Position numbers and translations under genes: made by a program
From: Halobacteriales archaeon QH_8_64_26
GTDB lineage: Archaea; Halobacteriota; Halobacteria; Halobacteriales; Halococcaceae
DNA: 64,000 nucleotides
Direction: 5' to 3'
Assembly: GCA_003021725.1 (NCBI GenBank)
Contig: PXRA01000045.1
Coordinates: 21,704-85,703 of the forward strand
The notes under the pieces: generated by a model
Databases searched by the model: none
Told to the model about the DNA's origin: nothing
What the model saw: only the letters and a program-made list of their open reading frames with translations
Part shown: positions 17,916-27,345 of the stretch, piece by piece
How positions within the stretch are numbered: the first letter of the stretch is position 1
Layout: each line of letters opens with the position of its first letter

Positions 17916-19601
17916 ATGGACGATACGACGACCTCCGATACCGATCGAACGGATGGAGCCGAGGGAACCGACGGAACCGACGCGACGAACCGAGCGTTCG
18001 TGCTGGGACTCGACGGCATCCCCTGGAACCTGATCAAGCGATGGGCGAGCGCAGGCGAGCTGCCACACTTCGCCGAACTCCTCGAAAACGGGGCGGCCGG
18101 GACCTTAGAGAGCACGCGCCCGGCGAACACGGCCCTTGCCTGGCCCTCGATCGCGACGGGGGTCTGGCCGGACAAACACGGGGTTTACTCCTTCCGGGGG
18201 TTGCTTCCGGAGTACCGCCACCGCCTCAACACGGGCAATGACGTCTCCCGACCCGCGCTCTGGGAGATGGCCTCGCCCGCGGTCGCGGGCAACGTCCCGA
18301 TGACCTACCCCGCAAGCGAGATCGACGGGACGATGGTCACCGGGATGCTCTCGCCCGCGATCGACGAGCGGGCGACCCATCCCCCCGAGTTTCACCGGGA
18401 ACTAAAAAACCGAATCCCGGAGTACCGGACCGGTCTGGACTGGAACAAGTATCGGGATCGTCCCGGGGAGTTCCCCCCGGCGCTCGCCTCGCTACTGAGT
18501 GCGCGCAAGCGACTGATGCGCCTGCTGATGGAACGGGACTGGCGACTCTTTTTCTTCGTCTACACCGAGCCCGATCGCCTCCAGCACCTGCTGTGGGACG
18601 AGGAGGTCTTACTCGATCACTACAAGGACCTCGATGCGATCCTCGGGGAGGTCCTCGCCCAAGCCGACGAGGGGACGACGGTCTATGTGGTCTCCGATCA
18701 CGGCTTCGCCCCGATCGAGAAATACGTCTACGTGAACACGATTCTGCGCGAGGAGGGATTCCTCTTCGAGAAGGACGAGACCGGGACCCGGAGTACCCTC
18801 TCGCGGGTCGGCCTGAGTAAATCCCGGGTCATGAACCTGCTCTCGCGGGTCGGTATCGACGACGACGATCTCGTCTCCGTGCTCCCGCGCTCGCTCGTCG
18901 AGCGGGTTGCCGATCGAATTCCGGGGGGCCACGAACTCCATGACGTCGATTACACCCGCACCGAGGCGTTCGTTCACGGCTCGGGGAACCTCTACATCAA
19001 CGACGCCGAGCGCTTCGCTACCGGTCCGGTCGATCCCGCCGACCGTGAAGCGAAAAAGCGCGCGGTCGCCGAAGCCCTTATCAGGGTCACCGACCCCGCA
19101 ACCGGCGAGAAAGCGTTGATCGTCCACGACGGTGCTGACCTGTTCCCAACCGACGACCGCTCGCCCGATCTCGTCCTCGAAGCCGCCGAGGGCTACAAAC
19201 CCTCGCTCGGGCTCTACGACACGCGCTTCTCCGCAGAGGGGGTCCACGACGCCGATCACCACCCCGAAGGGATCTTCTTCGCCTACGGACCGGACGTCGC
19301 GTCCGGCTCCCGCCCTGCGGATGCCGCCGTCGTCGACGTCGCCCCGACCGTGCTTCACGGGCTCGGAGAGGCGATCCCACACGATACCGACGGGCGCGTG
19401 CTGAGCGAGGTCTTCGCCGACGGATCGCCGACCGCCGAGCGACCGATAGCAACCCGCGAGTACGCCGCCGAGGCGAGGACCGGCGATCCCGCCGACGGTT
19501 CGGGCTCCGGTCCCGGCCGCGGCGAGGCCGACGAAGCGGTGGCCGAGGAGGACTTCGAGGACGTCGAAAACCGGCTTCGCGGGCTTGGCTACCTCGAGTA
19601 G
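17916..19601 (+). CDS. Alkaline phosphatase superfamily protein (phosphodiesterase/nucleotide pyrophosphatase-like)
   Basis: FVLGLDGIPWNLIKRWASAGELPHFAELLENGAAGTLESTRPANTALAWPSIATGVWPDKHGVYSF; VVSDHGFAPIEKYVYVN; DADHHPEGIFFAYGP; C-terminus ENRLRGLGYLE. Confidence 0.87.
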   Translation: MDDTTTSDTDRTDGAEGTDGTDATNRAFVLGLDGIPWNLIKRWASAGELPHFAELLENGAAGTLESTRPANTALAWPSIATGVWPDKHGVYSFRGLLPEYRHRLNTGNDVSRPALWEMASPAVAGNVPMTYPASEIDGTMVTGMLSPAIDERATHPPEFHRELKNRIPEYRTGLDWNKYRDRPGEFPPALASLLSARKRLMRLLMERDWRLFFFVYTEPDRLQHLLWDEEVLLDHYKDLDAILGEVLAQADEGTTVYVVSDHGFAPIEKYVYVNTILREEGFLFEKDETGTRSTLSRVGLSKSRVMNLLSRVGIDDDDLVSVLPRSLVERVADRIPGGHELHDVDYTRTEAFVHGSGNLYINDAERFATGPVDPADREAKKRAVAEALIRVTDPATGEKALIVHDGADLFPTDDRSPDLVLEAAEGYKPSLGLYDTRFSAEGVHDADHHPEGIFFAYGPDVASGSRPADAAVVDVAPTVLHGLGEAIPHDTDGRVLSEVFADGSPTAERPIATREYAAEARTGDPADGSGSGPGRGEADEAVAEEDFEDVENRLRGLGYLE

Positions 19602-19658
19602 ACCAGGGACAGCGAACCGACGGTCGGCGGCGAGCGACCGGCCCGCGGATAGTCGCTT

Positions 19659-19898
19659 CTACCGGACGCTGTCTTCGAGTTCGACCGCTTCGAGAGTGAC
19701 CACCGCGATATGTACCTTATCGTCCCGATCGAGGAAGTCGTCCAGTCGCTGGGAGACGATGTGGGAGGTCTCCCCCGCTTGGTAGGTCGTATCGCCGATC
19801 GTGACTGCCTCCCCCGCTCGGGGAACGATCGAGGAGACGACCGCTTCGAGGATCTCCTCGGTCTCGCTATCGACGTAACGGACGATATCTACTGCCAT
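19659..19898 (-). CDS. Small conserved haloarchaeal-type protein of unknown function
   Basis: MAVDIVRYVDSETEEILEAVVSSIVPRAGEAVTIGDTTYQAGETSHIVSQRLDDFLDRDDKVHIAVVTLEAVEL; ATG at 19898 inside ORF 19659..20093. Confidence 0.6.
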   Translation of the reverse strand: MAVDIVRYVDSETEEILEAVVSSIVPRAGEAVTIGDTTYQAGETSHIVSQRLDDFLDRDDKVHIAVVTLEAVELEDSVR

Positions 19899-20136
19899 GT
19901 GTTTATATGCTCGTGCTAGTTCCTTAGCTTTCACGAGTGCGTCTCCTCGGTCGGCCGTCCCGGAGTCCCACGGCCGTTCACCGTCGCTCGTCGATCGTGG
20001 ACGCTGCGGGAGATATCGCCCGCTACCGCCGCTTCGATCGCCGGCCGGGCGCTTCCGTCCGTGATCGCTCTCCGGGCCGACCGCCTCCCGCACCCGAAAC
20101 GATAAGACGCTCCCTCGTGGCTGTGATTATATACCA

Positions 20137-21666
20137 ATGCCAATCAGACGCCCATCGCAGGGAGAACTGCGGGAGATCGCCGCCGACGCTCACATCCCGC
20201 TCAACGACCGAGAGGTAGAGGACTACGCCGAACTCGTCGCGGGTACCCTGGACGTCCTCGAAGGCGTCCAGGAGATCCCCGACCCGACCTTCGCGCCCTA
20301 CGAGACCGCCTATCCCGATCGGTCGGGCGCGTACCGTCCTCCTCCCGAGGAAAACCCTCACAACGCCTGGATCACTCGCGTCGAGGTCGAGGGAGCCGAG
20401 GAGGGCCCGCTTGCCGGCAAGACCGTCGGTCTGAAGGACAACGTCTGTTTCGCGGGCGTCGAGACCACGTGTGGCTCACAGGTACTGGAAGGATACGTGC
20501 CGGATGTCGACGCGACGATCGTCGAGCGACTACTGGATGCCGGCGGGACGATCACCGGTAAACTCAATATGGAGAGCTTCGCGTTCTCGGGGTCGAGCGA
20601 TACCTCCGACTTCGGGACGGTCTCGAACCCTCGTGCCCCGGGCCACATCGCCGGTGGGTCCTCGAGCGGCAGCGGGGCCGCGCCCGCCGCCGGCGAGGTC
20701 GATATCGCCATCGGCGGCGATCAGGGCGGGTCGATCCGCATCCCGGCGTCCTGCTGTGGGATCGTCGGCCTCAAGCCGACGACCGGCCTCGTCCCCTACA
20801 CGGGGATCTTCCCGATCGACTTCTCGCTCGATCACACCGGGCCGATGGCAGAGAGTGTCACTGACGTCGCGACGGCACTCGAAGCTCTCGCCGGTCCGGA
20901 TGGCCTCGACCCACGTCAGCCGGCCGACCTCGAACCCGAGTCCTACACCGACGCGCTTGACGCCGATATCTCGGGCACGACGATCGCGGTCTTGGAGGAG
21001 GGCTTCGAGCGCGAGGAGAGCGACGCAGCGGTCAACGAAACGGTCCACACTGCGATCGAGGAGTTCGAGGCGATGGGTGCGGAGACGATCGATGTCTCCG
21101 TCCCCCGCCACCTCGATTCCCTTGCCCTGTGGATCACTATCGCCGGCCAGGGCGGCGTCCAGGTGCTCCAGCAGGGCGGGGTCGGCTCGCTACACGACGG
21201 CTGGTACAACACCGGTCTGGCAGAGACCTTCGGGAAGTTCGCTCAAGCGGACGGCCGGGATTTCCCGCCGTCGGTCAAGACGACCTGGCTCGCGATCGAG
21301 TATCTCAATCGCCGGGGCAAGGGCAGCAGCCTCTACGCGAAAGCACAGAACATTACGCTCGCGATGCGCGAGGCCTACGACGAGATATTGGCGGAAGCGG
21401 ACGTCATCGCTCTGCCGACGGTTCCTCACCAGCCACTCGCGATCGACCCCGATCTCTCCCGCGTCGAACGCATCGCTCGATCCTTGCCGATCGCGAAGAA
21501 CACCGCCCCCTTCGACCTCACCCACCACCCGGCGATCTCCACTCCCTGCGGGACGACCGGGGAGTTACCCGTCGGGCTGATGCTCGTCGGCGAACGCTTC
21601 GACGAGAAGAGTGTTCTCGGGGCTGCCTATGCCTTCGAGCAGGGCACCGACTCGCAGGCCCGATAG
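20137..21666 (+). CDS. Amidase (amidase signature family)
   Basis: GKTVGLKDNVCFAGVETTCGS, GGSSSGSGAAPAAGEVDIAIGGDQGGSIRIPASCCGIVGLKPTTGLVPYTG (amidase signature). Confidence 0.93.
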   Translation: MPIRRPSQGELREIAADAHIPLNDREVEDYAELVAGTLDVLEGVQEIPDPTFAPYETAYPDRSGAYRPPPEENPHNAWITRVEVEGAEEGPLAGKTVGLKDNVCFAGVETTCGSQVLEGYVPDVDATIVERLLDAGGTITGKLNMESFAFSGSSDTSDFGTVSNPRAPGHIAGGSSSGSGAAPAAGEVDIAIGGDQGGSIRIPASCCGIVGLKPTTGLVPYTGIFPIDFSLDHTGPMAESVTDVATALEALAGPDGLDPRQPADLEPESYTDALDADISGTTIAVLEEGFEREESDAAVNETVHTAIEEFEAMGAETIDVSVPRHLDSLALWITIAGQGGVQVLQQGGVGSLHDGWYNTGLAETFGKFAQADGRDFPPSVKTTWLAIEYLNRRGKGSSLYAKAQNITLAMREAYDEILAEADVIALPTVPHQPLAIDPDLSRVERIARSLPIAKNTAPFDLTHHPAISTPCGTTGELPVGLMLVGERFDEKSVLGAAYAFEQGTDSQAR

Positions 21667-21776
21667 CTCCTCCGCCCCGCTCCCTACCGAAATCGGAAGA
21701 CCGTCCGCTCAATAATCGGCGGCGTGTTTGCACTTTCTCGCGTTCGATCGATCGCTATCGGCACGACCGCTACACG

Positions 21777-21875
21777 ATGGCACGGACCGCGCTTGGAATC
21801 CCGATCCGGACCCGGGTAATCCTCGGTGCGCTGGTCCTATGGGCGCTGTTCGTCCTCCGTGGAGCGATCGGCTAA
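21777..21875 (+). CDS. Putative 32-aa single-TM microprotein
   Basis: MARTALGIPIRTRVILGALVLWALFVLRGAIG; one hydrophobic helix, ATG at 21777. Confidence 0.3.
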   Translation: MARTALGIPIRTRVILGALVLWALFVLRGAIG

Positions 21876-21984
21876 CGGAACGGTCGAGGCGATCGAGACC
21901 CCAACACAGGATACCGGCGCGGACGGCTAACCGACCGACGCTCGGCCGCAAAGTACACTATCGGCAGGGACGAAAACCCGTTCG

Positions 21985-22278
21985 ATGGTCGACCCAGTGA
22001 ACTTGAACGTCCCTGGCCTCGGCTACTTCCTCTTCGCAGTGCTGTTTTTCGCCGTCGTTGGGCTGTTCACGCTCGTTTTCGCCTGGGCGGAACTGGCGCT
22101 CCGACGGAAACAGCAGGCAGCCCGAAGCAGCGCGTTGCTGGTGAGCCGGCGTATCGAGGGCGGCTTGGAGTGGGTCGCCGTCCGAGGCCAGAACGCGGTG
22201 GACCGGGCGAGGGAGGAGCGAACGCACCGGCAGTCACGAGACCACCCCAGCGATCTCATCGAGGAAGCCGAAGAGTAA
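21985..22278 (+). CDS. Small membrane protein of unknown function
   Basis: MVDPVNLNVPGLGYFLFAVLFFAVVGLFTLVFAWAELALRRKQQAARSSALLVSRRIEGG. Confidence 0.55.
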   Translation: MVDPVNLNVPGLGYFLFAVLFFAVVGLFTLVFAWAELALRRKQQAARSSALLVSRRIEGGLEWVAVRGQNAVDRAREERTHRQSRDHPSDLIEEAEE

Positions 22279-22314
22279 GCCCTCCCTCTGCAGCGGCCTC
22301 TGATTGTTCGATAC

Positions 22315-23112
22315 CTATCGTTCCAGGCCCAGATCGTGTTCCATCGAGTTGCCGGGTCGCGGGACGCCCTTGACGGTCAGTGTCTCGCCGGTCATGAACG
22401 ACGCGGCGGGGCTACAGAGGAACTGCACTACGTCGGCGACGTCCTCGCCGTAGCCGATGCGGCGATCCACCTGCTCGCGCGGGGGCATCGCTTCGCTTTC
22501 GATGCCGAGCGTCTCGGCGACGCCGGGGGTCTGGATCAGCCCAGGTGCGACGCAGTTCACTCGGATACCCTCGCCCGCCCACTCGACCGCGAGGGTCTCG
22601 GTGAGCCGGATGATTGCGGCTTTCGCCGCGCCGTAGTGGCTCTCGCCGGGCGCGGCGTGCTGGCCGTTCACGCTCGAGAGGTTGACGATCCGTCCGCCAC
22701 CGCTTTGCCGCATCGTCTCGCCGACGACCTGCGTGCAGTGAACGGTCCCGGTCACGTTCAGATCCATGACTGCGTTCCAGCCGTTCGGGGAGATGTCCTC
22801 GAAGGGCGCGACGAACTCCCCGCCGGCATTATTGACGAGACAGTCGATATCGCCGAACTCCTCGATCGTCCTCTCGATGAACCGTTCTACGCTCTCCCGG
22901 TCGCGGACGTTACACTCGACGGCGAGGGCGCTTCCCTCGCACTCCTCCTCGATCGCGTCGGCGACCGGGTCGATCCGTTCCTGGGCGCGCGAGCAGATCG
23001 CGACGTCCGCGCCGCCGGCCGCGAGCGTCTCGGCGATCGAACGGCCGATCCCCTGGCTCGCCCCGGTGATCACGGCGGTCTCGCCTGTAATGGAGTACTC
23101 GGGTGTATGCAC
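22315..23112 (-). CDS. SDR family oxidoreductase
   Basis: AVITGASQGIGRSIAETLAAGGADVAICSR (TGxxxGIG), NNAGG, YGAAKAAI (YxxxK). Confidence 0.93.
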   Translation of the reverse strand: MHTPEYSITGETAVITGASQGIGRSIAETLAAGGADVAICSRAQERIDPVADAIEEECEGSALAVECNVRDRESVERFIERTIEEFGDIDCLVNNAGGEFVAPFEDISPNGWNAVMDLNVTGTVHCTQVVGETMRQSGGGRIVNLSSVNGQHAAPGESHYGAAKAAIIRLTETLAVEWAGEGIRVNCVAPGLIQTPGVAETLGIESEAMPPREQVDRRIGYGEDVADVVQFLCSPAASFMTGETLTVKGVPRPGNSMEHDLGLER

Positions 23113-23193
23113 ATCGGCGATCGACGATCAGATCGATCTTCACTTTACCGATGGCGGCCGACAACGGGAGAACTTCGCGGCCGGCGGGCGTCG

Positions 23194-23511
23194 TCAGGGC
23201 GCGCCGGTGATCACGAACTGACTTCGGGTATCGCCGTTCGTGAGCTGGCGCGTCGCTCCCGGCGAGACGCGAACCGCGTCGCCCGCGTTCATGGAGACGT
23301 CCTCGCCGTCGACCGTGATCGTCGCCTCGCCCTCGACGAGGAAGTACACCTCCTCGTGATCGTTCCCCTCGTGTTCGTGCTCGGGCCCCTCCCAGCCCGG
23401 CTCGGCGTCGACGACGGTTACCCCGTGGTCCTCACAGTCGAGTGGCTCCCGGAGGAAGTGCATTCCGTAGGTCGTCTCGGTCTCCTCGTAGTTCACTTTG
23501 GTACGTGACAT
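23194..23511 (-). CDS. Cupin-domain protein
   Basis: MSRTKVNYEETETTYGMHFLREPLDCEDHGVTVVDAEPGWEGPEHEHEGNDHEEVYFLVEGEATITVDGEDVSMNAGDAVRVSPGATRQL. Confidence 0.8.
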   Translation of the reverse strand: MSRTKVNYEETETTYGMHFLREPLDCEDHGVTVVDAEPGWEGPEHEHEGNDHEEVYFLVEGEATITVDGEDVSMNAGDAVRVSPGATRQLTNGDTRSQFVITGAP

Positions 23512-23749
23512 CGGCTCCGGGAACGACGGGCGGGGACAAGTACCTGTTGGGCCCGTTCGATCGGTCGTTTTGCCATCCGGTGACCGGTCGGCGACGTCGC
23601 TCTCGTTCGACTCCGATCGCCGGCGTCGCGAACCCCTCACCGGTAGCCAGGCGGCGTGTCGGGGATCAGGGAGCGGTCGTTTCCGCCGACGACGTTACCG
23701 CCAGGACTACGATTCTTCGGACGCGAACGCCGCTGTCCCCTCACACCGA

Positions 23750-23965
23750 ATGACCCGAAACGCTATTGTCCGCGAGCAGGTCCGGGCGGGCGTCGTCGAG
23801 TGTCCGCTCTGTAAGCGCCAGATCGCGGCCCCGACCGACCATCTGCTGGTCTACGGTGCCGTCGAGTCCCTCACCGCCGAGAACGCGGACGCGCTCGAAT
23901 GTCCCGCCTGTACCGGCGTGACGTTCATCGTCGACCCGCCGGACCCCACGGACGCGCCCGACTGA
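23750..23965 (+). CDS. Small zinc-ribbon-like protein
   Basis: MTRNAIVREQVRAGVVECPLCKRQIAAPTDHLLVYGAVESLTAENADALECPACTGVTFIVDPP; two CPxC knuckles. Confidence 0.6.
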   Translation: MTRNAIVREQVRAGVVECPLCKRQIAAPTDHLLVYGAVESLTAENADALECPACTGVTFIVDPPDPTDAPD

Positions 23966-24005
23966 TCGACGGTTCGGCTGTTCAGTGTCGATAGCTCGCG
24001 GGGGG

Positions 24006-24061
24006 TCCCCGAGCAGGGAATACCAACAGCTAATCCCCGAGCAGGGAATACCAACAGCTAA
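24006..24061 (+). repeat. Perfect 2x28-bp tandem direct repeat upstream of the EamA transporter
   Basis: TCCCCGAGCAGGGAATACCAACAGCTAA occurs twice head-to-tail (24006-24033 and 24034-24061). Confidence 0.9.
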
Positions 24062-24093
24062 CCGTTTCTCGTACGGAGGATGGGTCGAACCAT

Positions 24094-24981
24094 ATGGCAG
24101 CTATCGCGTATCTGGCCGCTCTCGGTGCGGCCCTTTTCTGGGGGTTAGCGCCGGTTTCCTCGAAACGGGGGTTCGCCCACGGCGGCGACCCGGTCTCGGT
24201 CGCGATCATCGTTATCGCGACGAGCACCGGGATCTTCTGGGGCGGGTTAGCACTCACACAGGGCCCGACCGCTCTCGCCCCCGATCTCTCGGCGTTCGGG
24301 TATGGAATCTTCCTGTTCGGCGGCCTGATCGGGACGGCGGTCGGCCGGATCGGAAACTACGAGGGGATCGACCGAGTCGGTGCCAGTGTGAACAGCGCCG
24401 TCATCGCCTCGAATCCCCTCTTCGCCACGACCCTTGCACTCGCCTTTCTCGGCGAGGCGGTCTCGATCGTCCAGGCGGTCGGAGTAGTGGTCGTCGTCGG
24501 CGGTCTGGTCCTTCTCACTTTCTCGAAGGGCGGCGATGTCGCCGGCTGGCAGCCCCATGAACTACTCTTTCCGCTGCTGGCGGCGCTCGCGTATGGGACC
24601 GCGAGCGTGATCCGCCGGTTCGGGCTCACGACGACGCCCGCCCGGCCGCTCGAAGCCGTCGCGCTGAACGAGACCGCCGCCCTGTTCGGACTGGGGATCT
24701 TCGCCTTCTGGTCCGGTCGCCACGGACTGACGTCGATCCCGCTTCGTGGCTATGCCTACTTCCTCGGTGCCGGCGTCCTGAGCGGCACCGGACTCCTGTT
24801 GTTTTTCACCGGGCTGGATAACGGCCGTGTGGCCATCGTCACCACGCTCGTCGCTACCTCGACGCTGTTCGCAACGGCTTTTTCCTACGTCGGGCTCGGC
24901 GGGATCGAACGGATTACGCGGGAAATCGTCGCAGGCGTCGCCCTGGTCGTCGTCGGCGTCGGCGTGATAACGCTCGCTTGA
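24094..24981 (+). CDS. EamA/DMT family transporter
   Basis: About 10 TM; duplicated EamA pattern (ALGAALFWGLAPVSSKRGF; LLAALAYGTASVIRRFGL). Confidence 0.87.
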   Translation: MAAIAYLAALGAALFWGLAPVSSKRGFAHGGDPVSVAIIVIATSTGIFWGGLALTQGPTALAPDLSAFGYGIFLFGGLIGTAVGRIGNYEGIDRVGASVNSAVIASNPLFATTLALAFLGEAVSIVQAVGVVVVVGGLVLLTFSKGGDVAGWQPHELLFPLLAALAYGTASVIRRFGLTTTPARPLEAVALNETAALFGLGIFAFWSGRHGLTSIPLRGYAYFLGAGVLSGTGLLLFFTGLDNGRVAIVTTLVATSTLFATAFSYVGLGGIERITREIVAGVALVVVGVGVITLA

Positions 24982-25124
24982 GTACGAACTCGCTCGGTTC
25001 GATCGGCACGATCGGTTCAGCGATGGGTCGGTGGGAGAGGAATTGCCGAGTTCGGTCTCCGCCCTCCTATAGCCGAACCGATGCCTCTCGGATCGTCTAT
25101 TCGTGCCAAGATATAACACACTAC

Positions 25125-25250
25125 ATGAACATCGTCGATCGAATCAGGCTACTCACCGTCGTCGCAGGGGCGATGTTCCTCACCGGACTCGTCTTCGTAG
25201 CGGACGCGAAGAACTTCATCGTCGAGAGAGACAGGGGTGTACGGGAGTAG
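25125..25250 (+). CDS. 41-aa putative membrane microprotein
   Basis: MNIVDRIRLLTVVAGAMFLTGLVFVADAKNFIVERDRGVRE; TATA-like AT-rich stretch (aagatataacac) just upstream. Confidence 0.4.
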   Translation: MNIVDRIRLLTVVAGAMFLTGLVFVADAKNFIVERDRGVRE

Positions 25251-25410
25251 CCGGTCGCCGCCGTCTCGGTGAACGCTTCGTTTCACTGTCCTGATCGACG
25301 GTGCGTCCGCTCTCGTGGTCGCTCGATCGGCATCCATCGTCGGTCGTGACGCCACCTCGCACCGCCCAAACGATGATAGGCTAGGGCTACGAACGCGAAC
25401 GAACCGAACG

Positions 25411-25602
25411 ATGAGCGCGGTGCCCGACGCTGATCGGCGAAACTTCGCCGCGATCGTGTCCGTCACAGCGCTACTGGCGGTCGTCTACGTACTCGTCCCC
25501 CATCCGATCGCTCAGTACGGCGCGTGGCTCGTCGTCTTCACCATCTGGATGGTCTGGTTCGTCGCCGCCGCCGTCGAGTGGATCTCGACGGCCGACTTCT
25601 GA
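25411..25602 (+). CDS. Small two-TM membrane protein
   Basis: MSAVPDADRRNFAAIVSVTALLAVVYVLVPHPIAQYGAWLVVFTIWMVWFVAAAVEWISTADF. Confidence 0.5.
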   Translation: MSAVPDADRRNFAAIVSVTALLAVVYVLVPHPIAQYGAWLVVFTIWMVWFVAAAVEWISTADF

Positions 25603-25720
25603 GTCGAGAGCCGATATTATCACAGAGTTGACACCGGAACGGTGAATCGAGGGCCTGACCGTAGGAAGAATTAAGAGCGTCTACTCCTAGCGAGGACACG
25701 AAAGAGTGGGTTGAGTAACC

Positions 25721-26191
25721 ATGGCAGGATTTGGCAACCTACTGAGCACCGTCGTGATGGGGCTGTTACTGATCGGGGTCGTAGCGTTCGTCCGGGCCCG
25801 AGGCTGGCGTCCCACGATAGGGAGCTGGCGTCCCGAGCCGGCGGAGAGCAGCGGTAGCAGGACCGACGCGTTGGCACACTACTCCGAGGCCGCTATCGAA
25901 ACGGCGCGGAGCCCGAAGGTGTGGTACGTCACGTTCGTCCTCCTCGTCCTCGGGTTTCCAGGGGGTGCGGTCCTCCTCGTCGCCAGCCCGCCGGAGATCG
26001 GTGGGGCGGTCTTCCTCGGATTGAGCCTCGCGTTCGGGGCCGTTCTCTGTGCCTTCCTCGTGTGGGGGATCTACCGTTCCGGTCGGCATCGAGGACTGAA
26101 GAGCGCACAGGCGGCCATGGCGGGAGCCTGGGCGCTTGGCTCGCTGCTGGTCGTCGCGATCGTCGTGAAACTCATCGTCTCCGCACCGTGA
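25721..26191 (+). CDS. Hypothetical membrane protein
   Basis: 156 aa; four hydrophobic segments (NLLSTVVMGLLLIGVVAF; VWYVTFVLLVLGFPGGAVLLVAS; AVFLGLSLAFGAVLCAFLVWGIY; AWALGSLLVVAIVVKLI). Confidence 0.65.
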   Translation: MAGFGNLLSTVVMGLLLIGVVAFVRARGWRPTIGSWRPEPAESSGSRTDALAHYSEAAIETARSPKVWYVTFVLLVLGFPGGAVLLVASPPEIGGAVFLGLSLAFGAVLCAFLVWGIYRSGRHRGLKSAQAAMAGAWALGSLLVVAIVVKLIVSAP

Positions 26192-26315
26192 TCGGTAGTA
26201 ACGTCGGTTCAGGACCGTCGAGCCCCGTCGAGCGGCGAGCGAGAACAGGTCTGGGGATCGGTCGCTCCTTAACAACGGGCGATCGAGTCGGCGCTCGACA
26301 CGTCGGAGTGCGTCG

Positions 26316-26606
26316 ATGACTCGGTTCGATGCGATCTCCGACGACTTCGACGCGTCGGTGCCGGTGGGCGAGACGCCCCGAGCGCGCTGTCCGTACTGCG
26401 AACGTCCCTTCCGCGCCGCGGACCTCTGTGCGCTCCACATCGGCCAGGTCCATCGAGAGGAGTGTACCGAGGCCGAACGCGAGGACTACGATGACGCCTA
26501 CGACGCCGAATCCGATGCGCTATTCCTCTTTCAGCTCAAGGCGGTCGCTATGCTCGTCGTTCTCTCGCTCGGACTCACCTACACCTACGCGGTCGTCTGG
26601 ACGTGA
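26316..26606 (+). CDS. Small C2H2-like zinc-finger protein with C-terminal TM
   Basis: RARCPYCERPFRAADLCALHIGQVH then FLFQLKAVAMLVVLSLGLTYTYAVVW; located at the edge of the cox cluster. Confidence 0.65.
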   Translation: MTRFDAISDDFDASVPVGETPRARCPYCERPFRAADLCALHIGQVHREECTEAEREDYDDAYDAESDALFLFQLKAVAMLVVLSLGLTYTYAVVWT

Positions 26607-26645
26607 ACTGCTAGCTCGATTCATTCCCACCCACTCGACGGTCGA

Positions 26646-27053
26646 TTACTCCGTTCGTGGTAGCCTCGGATCCGAGGCCGGGTGAGGACTCGTTAGTCGT
26701 TCCACACAGAACCGACAGTAGCTGAACGCGGGATCGTTCTCGGTTCCACAGGCCGGGCAGGTAACCGACGGGGGCGTGGCAGTGGTGCGAGGGGGATCGG
26801 CGGACGAATCGGCGATGTGAGCGTCCCGCGAGCGGGACTTTCGGACCTCATCGGCTCGCGAGTCGGTATCACGCTGGGGGTCGTCCGGCGACGCCTCGCG
26901 GTCGGCGCGGAACTCGACGGCGTGATCGCATGCCGGCTCCCCATCGGTCTCGACGCGTCGGGAGAGATAGACCACGAGCGGGAACTGGAGCAAGGGGAGG
27001 ACGACGAGTACGAGCAGCCCCCATTCGAGCGCGCCCAAGTGGGTGAGTCCCAT
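26646..27053 (-). CDS. Membrane-anchored zinc-ribbon protein
   Basis: N-terminal TM (ALEWGLLVLVVLPLLQFPLVVYLSRRV), C-terminal CPACGTENDPAFSYCRFCVERL. Confidence 0.65.
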   Translation of the reverse strand: MGLTHLGALEWGLLVLVVLPLLQFPLVVYLSRRVETDGEPACDHAVEFRADREASPDDPQRDTDSRADEVRKSRSRDAHIADSSADPPRTTATPPSVTCPACGTENDPAFSYCRFCVERLTSPHPASDPRLPRTE

Positions 27054-27063
27054 CGTCGGTTCC

Positions 27064-27333
27064 TCAGGTGATCGAATAGGAGGCGGCGACCGTCAGCGCG
27101 AGCGCCGCGAGCAACCCGGTGAGTATCAGGTACGAGAGCGACCGGGGCTCGTATCTGAGGTGTTGGTAGTAGCCAGCAACGACCAGTGCCTTCAGGAACG
27201 ATAGCACGATGATCGCCCCGAAGGCCACCCAGTACGCCTCCCCCAGAAAGCCGAGTTCCTCGACGGCCACCTGCAGGGTGGCGAAGGCGAACAGTACCAC
27301 GTAGATCGCCGCGTACAGTTTCGTTGATGCCAT
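27064..27333 (-). CDS. Cytochrome c oxidase subunit IV-like protein
   Basis: 89 aa, three TM, MASTKLYAAIYVVLFAFATLQVAVEELGFLGEAYWVAFGAIIVLSFLKALVVAGYYQHLRYEPRSLSYL; adjacent to CoxAC. Confidence 0.8.
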   Translation of the reverse strand: MASTKLYAAIYVVLFAFATLQVAVEELGFLGEAYWVAFGAIIVLSFLKALVVAGYYQHLRYEPRSLSYLILTGLLAALALTVAASYSIT

Positions 27334-27345
27334 TGTGTGTTCACC

